From Armatimonadota bacterium (GTDB lineage: Bacteria > Sysuimicrobiota > Sysuimicrobiia > Sysuimicrobiales > Humicultoraceae): a stretch of DNA of 64,000 bases. The stretch spans positions 1,612,429 to 1,676,428 of the forward strand of contig JAVKHP010000001.1 in the NCBI GenBank assembly GCA_031459855.1. The letters run 5' to 3'. This document shows positions 51,856 through 60,565 of the stretch, piece after piece (the first letter of the stretch is position 1; each line of letters starts with the position of its first letter). The notes beneath the pieces are model-generated. The model did no database searches. It worked only from the letters and a program-made list of their open reading frames with translations, and had not been told where the DNA came from. The translations under genes were made by a program, and so were the position numbers.

Positions 51856-53612
51856 CGGCGGTGACCACCTACACCGTCGGCGTCGACTTCGGCACGGAGT
51901 CCGCCCGGGCGGTCCTGGTCCGGACCGCCGACGGCGCGCTGGCGGCCACGGCCACCGCCGCCTACCCCCACGGCGTCATCGACCGGACGCTGCCGGACGA
52001 GCCTCGGCCGCTGCCCGCGGACTGGGCCCTGCAGCATCCCGACGACTGGGTGGGCGTCCTGGAGGTGCTGCTCCGCCAGATGGCTGCTGCGGTCCCAGCC
52101 GACGCCATCGTGGGCATCGGCGTGGACTTCACATCGTGTACGGTGCTTCCCACGACCGCCGACGGCGTCCCCCTGTGCACGCTGCCCGAGTACCGCCGCG
52201 AGCCTCATGCCTGGCCCAAGCTGTGGAAGCACCACGCCGCGCAGCCCTACGCCGATCGCATCAATGCGGCCGCGGACCGGCCGGACGCCGGGTTCCTGCG
52301 CTGGTACGGCGGGAAGACCTCGTCGGAGTGGCTGTGGGCCAAAGGGTGGCAGGTGCTGGCGGAAGCGCCTGAGGTCATGGCTGCTGCCGCGCGCTGGATC
52401 GAGGGCGGCGACTGGATCGTCTGGCAGTTGACCGGCCGCGAGGTGCGCAGCGCCTGCCAGGCGGGCTACAAGGCCCACTGGCAGAAGGCAGAAGGGTATC
52501 CCGACGCAGCCTTCTGGGCCGCGCTGGACCCTGCGCTGCCCACGCTGCTCGACCGCCTGGGGCCTCCTCAGCCCGTGGCCACGGCGGCGGGCGCGCTCAC
52601 CGACGCCTGGGCGCGCCGTACGGGCCTGCGCGCGGGCACGCCGGTCGCGGTGGCCGTCATCGACGCCCATGCGGCGGTGCCCGCCGTGGGCGTGCGCGAG
52701 CCCGGCCGGCTGGTGGCGATCATGGGCACCTCGACGTGCCACCTGCTGGTCGACCCGCAGCGCCGCGCGGTCCGGGGTATCGCCGGCGTCGTGGAGGACG
52801 GTATCCTGCCGGGGCTGTTCGGGTACGAGGCCGGGCAGGTCTCGGTTGGCGACATCTTCCAGTGGTACGTGCGCACCAGCGTGCCCGAGCGGGTGGCCGC
52901 GCGGGCGGAGACCGGGGGCGCGGCCCCGGCGGGGCGCGGCGCCGGCGCGCCCGGCGAGGCGGCGCTCTTCGCAGCGCTCGAGGCGCAGGCGGCGACGCTG
53001 CAACCGGGGGAGGCGGGACTGCTGGCGCTCGACTGGTGGAACGGCTGTCGGACGCCGCTGGTGGACGCGGACCTCTCGGGGCTGCTGGTGGGGCTGACGC
53101 TCGCCACCGAACCCCACGAGATCTACCGGGCGCTGCTGGAGTCGACCGCCTACGGCACCCGGCGCGTGCTCGACACGTTCGAGGCAGGCGGCGTGCCCGT
53201 GCGCGAGGTGATCGCGTGCGGCGGCCTGGCCGAACGCAGCCCGCTGCTGCTGCAGATCACCGCCGACGTGCTGGGCCGTGAGGTCCTGGCCTCGCAGGCC
53301 CGCCACGCGTCGGCGGTCGGCGCGGCCATCTACGCGGCCGCGGCGGCGGGCGCGGACCGCGGCGGCGATGGCATGCTGGCCGCCATCGAGCGCATGGGCG
53401 ATCGGCAGTACGTGCCGTACCGGCCCGACACGCGGGCGCACCGGGTGTACGACGTGCTCTACCGCGAGTACCTGGACCTCGCCCGGCATTTCGGCGAGGG
53501 GGGTTCGGACGTGATGCGCCGCCTGCGGGCACTGCGCGCGCAGGCGCGCGGGGCCCGGGAGCGGCGCGCAGAGGTGGCACGAGACCGCGAGCGCGGAGGT
53601 GACGGGAGATGA
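51852..53612 (+). CDS. araB: ribulokinase-like FGGY carbohydrate kinase
   Basis: A 586-residue kinase. The N-terminal phosphate-binding VGVDFGTESARAVLV and the LPADWALQHPDDW and GIGVDFTSCTVLP segments are AraB-type, followed by GTSTCH, DWWNGCRTP, and FGGY signature region GGLAERSPLLLQITADVLG. It phosphorylates L-ribulose or a related ketose. The C-terminal 40 residues are highly basic. A low-complexity insert lies near residues 355-372. The GTG overlaps the isomerase stop. AraD epimerase is not in the window. Confidence 0.9.
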   Translation: MTAVTTYTVGVDFGTESARAVLVRTADGALAATATAAYPHGVIDRTLPDEPRPLPADWALQHPDDWVGVLEVLLRQMAAAVPADAIVGIGVDFTSCTVLPTTADGVPLCTLPEYRREPHAWPKLWKHHAAQPYADRINAAADRPDAGFLRWYGGKTSSEWLWAKGWQVLAEAPEVMAAAARWIEGGDWIVWQLTGREVRSACQAGYKAHWQKAEGYPDAAFWAALDPALPTLLDRLGPPQPVATAAGALTDAWARRTGLRAGTPVAVAVIDAHAAVPAVGVREPGRLVAIMGTSTCHLLVDPQRRAVRGIAGVVEDGILPGLFGYEAGQVSVGDIFQWYVRTSVPERVAARAETGGAAPAGRGAGAPGEAALFAALEAQAATLQPGEAGLLALDWWNGCRTPLVDADLSGLLVGLTLATEPHEIYRALLESTAYGTRRVLDTFEAGGVPVREVIACGGLAERSPLLLQITADVLGREVLASQARHASAVGAAIYAAAAAGADRGGDGMLAAIERMGDRQYVPYRPDTRAHRVYDVLYREYLDLARHFGEGGSDVMRRLRALRAQARGARERRAEVARDRERGGDGR

Positions 53613-54928
53613 GTGGCAACGGGCGTGGGGACGGAAGCGCGATCAGCCGGCGCGCTTTCCTCAAGACGGCCGCGGCGGCGGCGCTGGCGACGTCGGCCGG
53701 AGGGGTGCGGCTGCCCCTGGCGGCCGCCCAGGAGCGGGTGCTCACCCTCGACTACTACACGCTGTTCCACAGCGGCGACGCCGCCGCCATGGAGCGCATC
53801 GTCCGCCAGTTCAACACCGAGCACCGCACGGTGCGGTTGAACCTGCTGCAGGGCCAGTGGGCCGAGTACTACGCGCAGCTGTTCGCGGCGGTGGGCGCGG
53901 GCAACGCGCCGCACATCGGCATCTGCCACTCCAGCCGGGTGATGGACGTCTACCGGGCACTCACGCCGCTGGAGGAGTCGCGGGCGGGCAACCTGCTGGA
54001 GATCGCGGACATCCGGGCGCCGGCCTACACCAAGACGGTGTGGGAGGCGGGCGTCTACCAGGGGAAGCGCTACCTGGTGCCGCTGGACTCGCACATGTGG
54101 GGGCTGTGGTACAACAAGGACCTCTTTCGCCAGGCCGGCCTCGACCCCGACCGCCCGCCGGAGACCCGGGAAGAGTTCGAGCGCGCCTGCGAGGCCCTGC
54201 GCACCCGCACCGGCCGCTTCGCCTTCCACCCGGCCGAGGACGCGCTGCCCCGGAAGATCCGCCGGGCATGGGAGATCCTGTTCTGGGGGCAGGGCGGCGA
54301 GCTGCTCACGCCCGACGGGAAGCGCGCGGCGTTCAACGACGAGCGCGGCCTGCGCGCCCTGGACTACCTGGTGACGATGATCCGGCGCGGCTGGAACCAG
54401 CCCGGCACCGACGGGTTCAAGCAGTTCGCGGCCGGGCAGCTGGGGATGCTGCTGGCGGGGAACTGGTACCTGCCCACGGCCAAGGACAGCCGGGTCAACT
54501 TCGGCTTCCATTACGTGCCGAAGTTCTTCGACCGGCCCGTGACCTGGGGCGACAGCCACAACCTCGTGATCCCGCGCCAGCGGCCGGACCGGGCCAGCAA
54601 CGAGGTGCTGGTGGCGGCGATTCGGGCCATCAAGTGGATCAACGAGCACTCCGACCTGTGGGGGATCTACGGCGGGCACATCCCGGCCTACCTGCCCGCG
54701 CAGCGCTCGCGGGCGCTGCTGGAGTCGGACTCGTGGTCGCTGGCGCTGAAGAAGTTCACGGACATGGCCAACCGGGGCTACGTGCACTACCCGTTGATCC
54801 ACGAGAAGGCCCCGCAGGTCCACGCGGCCATCGAGCCCTACATCCAGGAGGCGTATAACCTGCGGCTGGCTCCTCGTGACGCGCTGGCGCGCGCCGAGGC
54901 CGAGGTCAACCGGGTGCTGGCAGCCTAG
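53609..54928 (+). CDS. sugar ABC transporter substrate-binding protein (Tat)
   Basis: A 439-residue family 1 extracellular binding protein. The N-terminus carries a twin-arginine signal SRRAFLKTAAAAALATSAGG, so it is folded before export. Family motifs include FNTEHRTVRLNLL, VPLDSHMWGLWYNKDLFRQAG, and EILFWGQGGELLTPDGKRA. It captures a sugar outside the membrane. The ATG at 53609 overlaps the kinase stop (ATGA). A large hairpin follows before the permease genes. Confidence 0.95.
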   Translation: MSGNGRGDGSAISRRAFLKTAAAAALATSAGGVRLPLAAAQERVLTLDYYTLFHSGDAAAMERIVRQFNTEHRTVRLNLLQGQWAEYYAQLFAAVGAGNAPHIGICHSSRVMDVYRALTPLEESRAGNLLEIADIRAPAYTKTVWEAGVYQGKRYLVPLDSHMWGLWYNKDLFRQAGLDPDRPPETREEFERACEALRTRTGRFAFHPAEDALPRKIRRAWEILFWGQGGELLTPDGKRAAFNDERGLRALDYLVTMIRRGWNQPGTDGFKQFAAGQLGMLLAGNWYLPTAKDSRVNFGFHYVPKFFDRPVTWGDSHNLVIPRQRPDRASNEVLVAAIRAIKWINEHSDLWGIYGGHIPAYLPAQRSRALLESDSWSLALKKFTDMANRGYVHYPLIHEKAPQVHAAIEPYIQEAYNLRLAPRDALARAEAEVNRVLAA

Positions 54929-55002
54929 CCGGGGCCGGCACGACCTTCTGGGGCGCTGGACCGTGCGGCACCGGGTTATGGGACGACGGCGGCGGGCTGT
55001 AA

Positions 55003-55040
55003 GCGGGCGGGGCGCGGGGGGATCCCCGCGCCCCGCCCGC
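55003..55040 (+). other. 17-bp GC hairpin between sugar-binding protein and permease
   Basis: Perfect 17-base inverted repeat (arms 55003-55019 and 55024-55040, loop GGAT), all G/C pairs, 74 bases after the binding-protein stop. No T run. Probably protects the upstream mRNA or lowers permease expression. Confidence 0.8.
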
Positions 55041-55057
55041 GGCCGTCGAGTTGCCGG

Positions 55058-55969
55058 GTGCGGCGCCCGCGCCCGGACGGCGTGACGCCACGCAGGCGCC
55101 GGCTGCTGCGCGCCGGCGAGATCGCGCTGTTCCTGGCACCCTTCGGGGCGTTCTGGGTGCTCTTTCGGCTGGGCCCGGTGCTCTATGGCGTCGTCATCAG
55201 CCTGTACCGGTGGGATCCCCTGGGCGAGGCCCAGTTCGCCGGGGCCCGCAACTACCTGGCGCTGGCCCGCGACCCCCGCTTCTGGAACGCGTTGGGCAAC
55301 ACGCTGGAGTTCGCGGCGCTCGCGATCCCGCTCATCGTGGGGGTCGGGCTGCTGCTGGCGCTGTTCCTGTTCACGCACCGGGGCACGCGCGTCGCCCACT
55401 GGATGGAGGCGGGGTTCTTCTTCCCGTACCTGCTGACGGTGTCCGTCGTGGGCCTGGTGTGGCGGTGGCTGCTGGATCCCGACTTCGGTATCGTGCTGCT
55501 GGTGCTGCGGGGCTGGGGGCTGCGCCCGCCGGTCTTCCTCAACGAGCCGCGGTGGGCGATCCCGGCCATCGCGCTGGCCACCACGTGGTGGCTGGCGGGC
55601 TACCGCATGGTGCTGTTTCGGGCGGCGCTCGAGGACATCCCCGAGGAGCTCTACGAGGCAGCGCGCATCGACGGGGCCTCGGGCGCCCGCATCTTCGTGG
55701 CGATCATGCTGCCGCTGTTGAAGCCGGCGGTGCTCTTCGCGCTGGTGCTGACCACGATCTCGGGCTTCATCGTCTTCGGCCAGGTGCTCATCATGACCGC
55801 CGGCGGCCCGGGGCGCGCCTCGGAGGTGCTGGCGTTGTACCTGTACCGCTTCGGGTTCGAGTACCTCGAGATGGGCCAGGCCGCGGCGGTGGGCGTAGTG
55901 CTGTTTGCCATCATCCTGGGGCTCACGCTGCTCGCCTTTCGCTGGCTCGGCCTGGGGACGGCGCTGTGA
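55058..55969 (+). CDS. sugar ABC transporter permease (MalF-like)
   Basis: A 303-residue membrane subunit with six segments. The N-terminal ALFLAPFGAFWVLFRLGPVLYG and ISLYRWDPLG are typical, and the EAA loop is LYEAARIDGASGARIFVAIMLPLLKP. The GTG at 55058 is the first usable start; a GTG at 55082 is possible. It forms the channel with the next gene. No ATPase gene is in this operon, so a shared MsmX-like ATPase is likely. Confidence 0.93.
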   Translation: MRRPRPDGVTPRRRRLLRAGEIALFLAPFGAFWVLFRLGPVLYGVVISLYRWDPLGEAQFAGARNYLALARDPRFWNALGNTLEFAALAIPLIVGVGLLLALFLFTHRGTRVAHWMEAGFFFPYLLTVSVVGLVWRWLLDPDFGIVLLVLRGWGLRPPVFLNEPRWAIPAIALATTWWLAGYRMVLFRAALEDIPEELYEAARIDGASGARIFVAIMLPLLKPAVLFALVLTTISGFIVFGQVLIMTAGGPGRASEVLALYLYRFGFEYLEMGQAAAVGVVLFAIILGLTLLAFRWLGLGTAL

Positions 55970-56787
55970 GGGCAGACCGGCTGCTGGCGGGCGTCGTGCT
56001 GGCGGTCATGGCGGGCCTGCTGGCCCTGTGGATCGCACCCATCGCGTGGATGTTCGCCACGGGCGTCAAGCCCGCGCCCGAGATCTTCGCGCTCCCGCCC
56101 CGGTGGATCCCCCAGCAGCCCACGCTGCACCACGTGCAGGTCGTCCTGACCCGCTGGCCCTTCCTGCGGTGGATGCTCAACAGCCTGGTGGTGGCCACGG
56201 CCACCACGGTGCTGTCGACCCTGGTGGCGATCCCCGCTGCGTTCGCCTTCGCCCGCCTGCAGTGGCGCGGGCGCGACGCGCTCTTCCTGGCGTTCCTGTC
56301 GTCGATGCTGATCCCGCTGGAGGTGAACGTGATTCCCCTGTACTTCCTCATGAACCGCCTGCACCTGCTGAACACGTACCCGGCGGTCTTCCTGCCCATG
56401 ATCGGCATGCCCATCGGCATCTTCCTGCTGCGGCAGTTCTTCCTCAACATCCCCACGGAGCTGGACGACGCCGCCCGCGTCGACGGCGCCGGGAACGTGC
56501 GGATCCTGCTGCACGTGATCGTGCCGCTGGCCAGGCCGGCGCTGGCGGCCCTGGTCATCTACATGTTCACCTTCGCGTGGAACGAGTTCTTCTGGTCGAT
56601 GATCGCGCTGTCCTCGCCCCAGATGTTCACGCTGCCCATCGGGCTGCGGGCGCTGCAGGGGGCCTACGACATCGACTACGGGATCCTCATGGCCGGCGCC
56701 GCGCTGGCGGCGCTGCCTGCCCTGGTGCTGTTCCTGTTCCTCCAGCGGTCCATCATCCGCGGCATCGCCATGACGGCCCACCGGTAG
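55966..56787 (+). CDS. sugar ABC transporter permease (MalG-like)
   Basis: A 273-residue membrane subunit. Typical stretches are WMFATGVKPAPEIFALPPRWIP, NSLVVATATTVLSTLVAIPAAFAFARL, and the EAA loop ELDDAARVDGAGNVRILLHVIVPLARP. FAWNEFFWSMIAL follows. The GTG at 55966 overlaps the stop of the first permease (GTGA), so the two are coupled. It completes the sugar channel. Confidence 0.94.
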   Translation: MRADRLLAGVVLAVMAGLLALWIAPIAWMFATGVKPAPEIFALPPRWIPQQPTLHHVQVVLTRWPFLRWMLNSLVVATATTVLSTLVAIPAAFAFARLQWRGRDALFLAFLSSMLIPLEVNVIPLYFLMNRLHLLNTYPAVFLPMIGMPIGIFLLRQFFLNIPTELDDAARVDGAGNVRILLHVIVPLARPALAALVIYMFTFAWNEFFWSMIALSSPQMFTLPIGLRALQGAYDIDYGILMAGAALAALPALVLFLFLQRSIIRGIAMTAHR

Positions 56788-56788
56788 G

Positions 56789-57760
56789 ATGGCCGCCGGA
56801 GTCCTCGCGCGGCGCGCCATGACGAACCCGCTGCCCACGGCGTTCTGCCACGGGGCCACGCTGCTGCCGCTGCCCGACGGCAGCCTGCTGGGCGCGTGGT
56901 TCGGAGGTACTGCGGAGGGGCTCCCCGACTCGGGGATCTACACCGCACGGCTGGCCGCAGGGGCGATGGCCTGGTCGGCTCCCACGTTGGTGGCGCCCGC
57001 CGACGGACACCCGTGCGGGAACCCGGTGCTGTTCGCCGGCGCACCGGGCGTGCTCTGGCTGGCCTACTTTCGCGTCTACGGCGCGTGGTGCACCGGCGGC
57101 AAACCGTGCGCGCGGCTCTCGACCGACGGCGGACAGACCTGGTCGGAGGAACTTCTGCTGTGGGATCGCGCGGGCGTGCTGACCAAGAACAAGCCCCTCC
57201 GCGTGGACGCCACGCTGCTGCTCCCGGTGTACGACGAGGTGCGCTGGCAGGTGGGGATCGCGCGCCTGGACGTCGCGCGGCACACCACGGCGTGGGTATT
57301 CGATGACCTGACGATCGGCGCCGGCACCGGCGTGGCCATGATCCAGGGGACGCTGGCCGAAGCGGCGCCGGGTCGATTGCTGCTGCTCATGCGCACCCGG
57401 GTAGGCCGCATCTGGGCCGCCGAGAGCGCTGACGGCGGGCAGACATGGTCGACGCCGTACCCGACGCCGCTGCCCAATCCCAACGCCGGCATCGACATGG
57501 TGCGCCTGCCCGACGGGCGCCTGTGGCTGGCGTACAACCACACCGACCGCGGGCGGGATCCGATGCAGTGGGAGCTGCGGTACCCCCTCTGCCTGGCCGA
57601 GAGCGGTGATGGCGGCGCGACCTGGACGCGGGTGGCGGTGCTCGAGGAGGGGCCGGGCGAGTACTCCTACCCGGCCATCGTGCTGGACGGCGCTGGCCGG
57701 GTGCACGTGGCCTACACGGCACGGCGGCGGGAGATCCGGCACGTCGTGCTCGCACCCTGA
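56789..57760 (+). CDS. sialidase-like BNR-repeat protein
   Basis: A 323-residue beta-propeller protein. Asp-box repeats are visible: STDGGQTWSE (about 111), SADGGQTWSTP (about 212) and SGDGGATWTRV (about 273). HGATLLPLPDGSLLGAWFGG opens the fold. The family includes exo-sialidases and other exo-glycosidases. No signal peptide, so it would be cytoplasmic. It starts 1 base after the MalG-like permease and belongs to the sugar operon, so it probably releases or modifies the imported sugar. Substrate not readable. Confidence 0.85.
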   Translation: MAAGVLARRAMTNPLPTAFCHGATLLPLPDGSLLGAWFGGTAEGLPDSGIYTARLAAGAMAWSAPTLVAPADGHPCGNPVLFAGAPGVLWLAYFRVYGAWCTGGKPCARLSTDGGQTWSEELLLWDRAGVLTKNKPLRVDATLLLPVYDEVRWQVGIARLDVARHTTAWVFDDLTIGAGTGVAMIQGTLAEAAPGRLLLLMRTRVGRIWAAESADGGQTWSTPYPTPLPNPNAGIDMVRLPDGRLWLAYNHTDRGRDPMQWELRYPLCLAESGDGGATWTRVAVLEEGPGEYSYPAIVLDGAGRVHVAYTARRREIRHVVLAP

Positions 57761-57824
57761 GCGCCGCCGTCGGCGCCGGGCGTCAAGGATCACGTCGGAG
57801 CCGGCCCGTGCAGGGGGACTGGCA

Positions 57825-57853
57825 TTGACTAAGTCATAGACTTAGTTCAAAAT
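57825..57853 (+). promoter_or_regulatory. vapBC promoter with palindromic operator
   Basis: TTGACT (57825-57830), a 17-base spacer and CAAAAT (57848-57853) form the promoter. The perfect inverted repeat ACTAAGTC/GACTTAGT with a 3-base gap (57828-57846) sits between them, the expected site for autorepression. The predicted start is within a base or so of the GTG at 57861, so the message is probably leaderless. Confidence 0.7.
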
Positions 57854-57860
57854 CTTGTGC

Positions 57861-58094
57861 GTGAAGGTGAGCGTCCATCAGGCGAAGACCCACCTCTCCC
57901 GACTCCTGCGGCGCGTGGAGACCGGAGAGGAGGTGGTGATCATGCGGGCCGATACGCCGGTCGCCCGCCTGGTACCCGTCCGACGCAAACCCGCAGCCCG
58001 GCGCCTCGGGCTCGATCGGGGAAAGGTGACCATCGCCGACGACTTCGACGCTCCGCTGCCGGACGAGATCCTCGCCACGTTCGAAGGGGCATGA
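57861..58094 (+). CDS. vapB: Phd/YefM-type (VapB-like) antitoxin
   Basis: A 77-residue antitoxin. The N-terminal fold reads KVSVHQAKTHLSRLLRRVETGEEVVIM then RADTPVARLVPV, in parts, typical of Phd/YefM antitoxins. The C-terminal tail with ADDFDAPLPDEILATFEG would occupy the PIN toxin active site. GTG start at 57861; a TTG two codons upstream is possible. Its stop overlaps the toxin start by 4 bases. Confidence 0.9.
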   Translation: MKVSVHQAKTHLSRLLRRVETGEEVVIMRADTPVARLVPVRRKPAARRLGLDRGKVTIADDFDAPLPDEILATFEGA

Positions 58095-58480
58095 AGATCC
58101 TGCTGGACACCCAGTGCTGGCTCTGGATGGAGGCCGCACCCGAGCGGCTCTCGGCAGAGGCCCGGCGCGTGGTCCAGGACGGCGCCCATGCCCTCTACCT
58201 CTCGGCGGCCAGCGCGTGGGAGATCGCCATCAAACACGCCCTGGGCAAGCTGCGGTTGCCCGTCGCGCCCGAGCGCTACGTTCCCAGCAGGATGCGGCGG
58301 GGCCGCATCCTGCCGCTGCCCGTGCAGGTCGAACACGGGTTGCGCGCCGGCCGCCTGCCGCCGTACCACCGCGATCCGTTCGACCGCTTGCTCGTCGCCC
58401 AGGCGCAACTCGAGGGGCTGACGATCCTCACAGCGGACCCGCAACTGGCCGCGTACGAGGTGCCGCTCATCCGCGCCTGA
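58091..58480 (+). CDS. vapC: PIN-domain toxin VapC
   Basis: A 129-residue PIN ribonuclease. The acidic metal-binding set is D6 (LLDTQCWLW), E44 (SAASAWEIAIK), D95/D98 (HRDPFDRLLVAQA) and D116 (TADPQL). VapC toxins cleave tRNA or rRNA. The gene overlaps the antitoxin by ATGA in the usual antitoxin-toxin order. The pair sits between the sugar operon and the convergent helicase gene. Confidence 0.95.
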   Translation: MKILLDTQCWLWMEAAPERLSAEARRVVQDGAHALYLSAASAWEIAIKHALGKLRLPVAPERYVPSRMRRGRILPLPVQVEHGLRAGRLPPYHRDPFDRLLVAQAQLEGLTILTADPQLAAYEVPLIRA

Positions 58481-58540
58481 GGCCGCGAGCGCAGCCCCTG
58501 GCGCGGCGTGCCCGCCAGGCCCAACGCGCACTGGCTTCCA

Positions 58541-60565
58541 TCAGACGACCGGGGCCCGCAACAGCGCCGCCCGCGCGGCGCGGGCCAGCGCCCGCACCGC
58601 GGGAAAGGGCAGCCCTTCCAGTTGCATGAGGACCTCGGCGGCCTGCAGCACGATGCGCTGCAGGTCGCCTTCTTCCACGTCCACGTCGGCCACCAGCTTG
58701 AGCCACTCGGCGCCCTGGGCCCACGCTTCCACCGCTGCCGCGCGGCGCTCGGCGGGCGACGGCAGTGGCCGCCGTCGCTGGCGGTCCCAGTCGACGCGGA
58801 ACTCGTCGACGACCGGGTCCGCCGGCAGGTGCACCTCGCGCTCGACGCGCGCCACCTCGTGCACGATCTGCGCGAGCCCGCCGAGCCGCGCGTGGGCCCC
58901 ACCGGCCCGCGGCGCCCGCTCGGTCCCCAGGGCGGCCGCCACCGCGGCCAGACGGGGGACGGTGCCCGGCAGGTGCCGCCGCCGGACGAGCTCGGCCAGA
59001 ATCAGCAGCCGCGGATGGCGCAGGCGCATCGCCCACCGGCCCTCAGGCGTCAGGCGCGCGTCCGCGTCGAGGTAGCCGAAGACCTGGAGGACGGCCGCGC
59101 GCAGCAGGAAGACGGCGCTCACCCCGTCCCGCGCGCGCGCCACCGCGGCGGCGATGCGCCCCTCCGGCAGCCGGCGTGGCAGGCGTGGGGGTCGGCCGAG
59201 GAGGTCTTGAAACGCGGCGAGCGACCGCTGCAGTTCTCCCAGCGCGGTCTCGAGGTCGCGGCGGGCAAGCAGGTTGAGCACCTGGGTGTAGGACGGTGTG
59301 AACGCCGAGATCACGGGTTCGGGGTCGGCGTCGGCGAGGCTCAGCCCGAGTTCGGCGTCCTCGCGGGTGAACGCCGGGATGACCACCACGCCAATGCGGT
59401 CGCGTCCCCGCCGGCCGGCGCGGCCCGACATCTGCTGGAACTCCGTGACCGAGAGCGGTACGGGCCCCTGCGGGCTGTTGCGCACCAGCGTGGTGAGCAC
59501 GACCGTGCGCGCGGGGACGTCGAGCCCGCTGGCCAGGGTGGTCGTGGCTGCCACGGCCCGCACGAGTCCCCGCGCCAGCAGGTCTTCGACCGCCAGGCGC
59601 CACCCCATCAGGTGCCCGGCGTGATGGGGGGCGACGCCGCTCTGGATCAGCGTGTGCCGGAAGCGGTGGCCCAGCAGCGTCGGGTACTCGCTCTCCCAGC
59701 GGGCCAGCGCCCGCGCGCGCTCCTCGGCCCCGGGCACCCGCAGTACCGCCAGCTCCCGTGCGGCCTCGTCGCACTGGCGGCGCGAGGGGAAGAACAGGAT
59801 CGCCGGCAGCAGCTGCGCCGCGTCCAGCTGGCGGAACAGGTCGCGCAGCCAGCCCGGGCGCCGCTGCCCCGGACGGATGCGCCCCGCCAACGCCGGCGGC
59901 AGCAGGCGCCCGGCGGCGTCGGCGAGCAGCAGCCGTAGCGGGACCGGTCGCTCGTCCTCGCGCACGATGCGCGGCGGGCGGCCCCGGACGCCGGCCAGCC
60001 AGGCCGCCAGCTCCTCGGCGTTGGGGATCGAGGCCGACAGCAGCAGCAGCCGCGTCGTCGGCGCCGCGAGCAGCAGGATCTCTTCCCAGGCGGTCCCGCG
60101 CTCTTCGTCTCCCAGGTAGTGGGCCTCGTCGAGCACGATCAGCCCGATACCGGCGCCGCCGCCGTAGAGGATGTTGCGCAGGATCTCGGTGGTGCCGACG
60201 ATGAGCGGCGCCCGCGGGTTGATCCGTCGTTCGCCGGTGAGCAGGCCCACGGCGGCTTCGCCGAAGCGGCGCTGGAACTGCCGGAACTTCTGGTTGGACA
60301 GCGCCTTGAGCGGCGTCGTGTACCAGGCGGTCGCACCGCGGGCCAGCAGCGCGGCGATCGCCTCCTCGGCGATCCAGGTCTTCCCGCTGCCGGTGGGGGC
60401 CACCACGAGCACGTCGTCATGGGCGACCGCCGCAAGGGCTTCGCGCTGAAAGCGCGCTGGTACCAGGGGCCCGGGCGGTACCTCGCCGACCTCGGCGAGG
60501 ATCGGCCGCAGCCCCGGATGCAGGGTGCTTGGCGCCGTGGTGGCAGACGCGGGCGGGCGTCCCAT
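58541..60565 (-). CDS. Ski2-like DEAD/DEAH helicase
   Basis: A 674-residue superfamily 2 helicase. Motif I is APTGSGKTWIAEEA (56-70), motif II VLDEAHYLGDE (145-155), motif III LSASIPN, and motif VI QMSGRAGRRGRD. The C-terminal 250 residues are Ski2/Hel308-like helical. It unwinds RNA or DNA. The ATG at 60565 begins 26 bases from a tandem-repeat array on its 5' side. Substrate unknown. It is convergent with vapC. Confidence 0.92.
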   Translation of the reverse strand: MGRPPASATTAPSTLHPGLRPILAEVGEVPPGPLVPARFQREALAAVAHDDVLVVAPTGSGKTWIAEEAIAALLARGATAWYTTPLKALSNQKFRQFQRRFGEAAVGLLTGERRINPRAPLIVGTTEILRNILYGGGAGIGLIVLDEAHYLGDEERGTAWEEILLLAAPTTRLLLLSASIPNAEELAAWLAGVRGRPPRIVREDERPVPLRLLLADAAGRLLPPALAGRIRPGQRRPGWLRDLFRQLDAAQLLPAILFFPSRRQCDEAARELAVLRVPGAEERARALARWESEYPTLLGHRFRHTLIQSGVAPHHAGHLMGWRLAVEDLLARGLVRAVAATTTLASGLDVPARTVVLTTLVRNSPQGPVPLSVTEFQQMSGRAGRRGRDRIGVVVIPAFTREDAELGLSLADADPEPVISAFTPSYTQVLNLLARRDLETALGELQRSLAAFQDLLGRPPRLPRRLPEGRIAAAVARARDGVSAVFLLRAAVLQVFGYLDADARLTPEGRWAMRLRHPRLLILAELVRRRHLPGTVPRLAAVAAALGTERAPRAGGAHARLGGLAQIVHEVARVEREVHLPADPVVDEFRVDWDRQRRRPLPSPAERRAAAVEAWAQGAEWLKLVADVDVEEGDLQRIVLQAAEVLMQLEGLPFPAVRALARAARAALLRAPVV

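Noticed and set aside
53459-55399. 646-residue minus-strand open frame across the sugar operon
   Set aside because: It is antisense to well-supported kinase, binding-protein and permease genes and is low-complexity Arg/Gly/Pro, typical of high-GC shadow frames.
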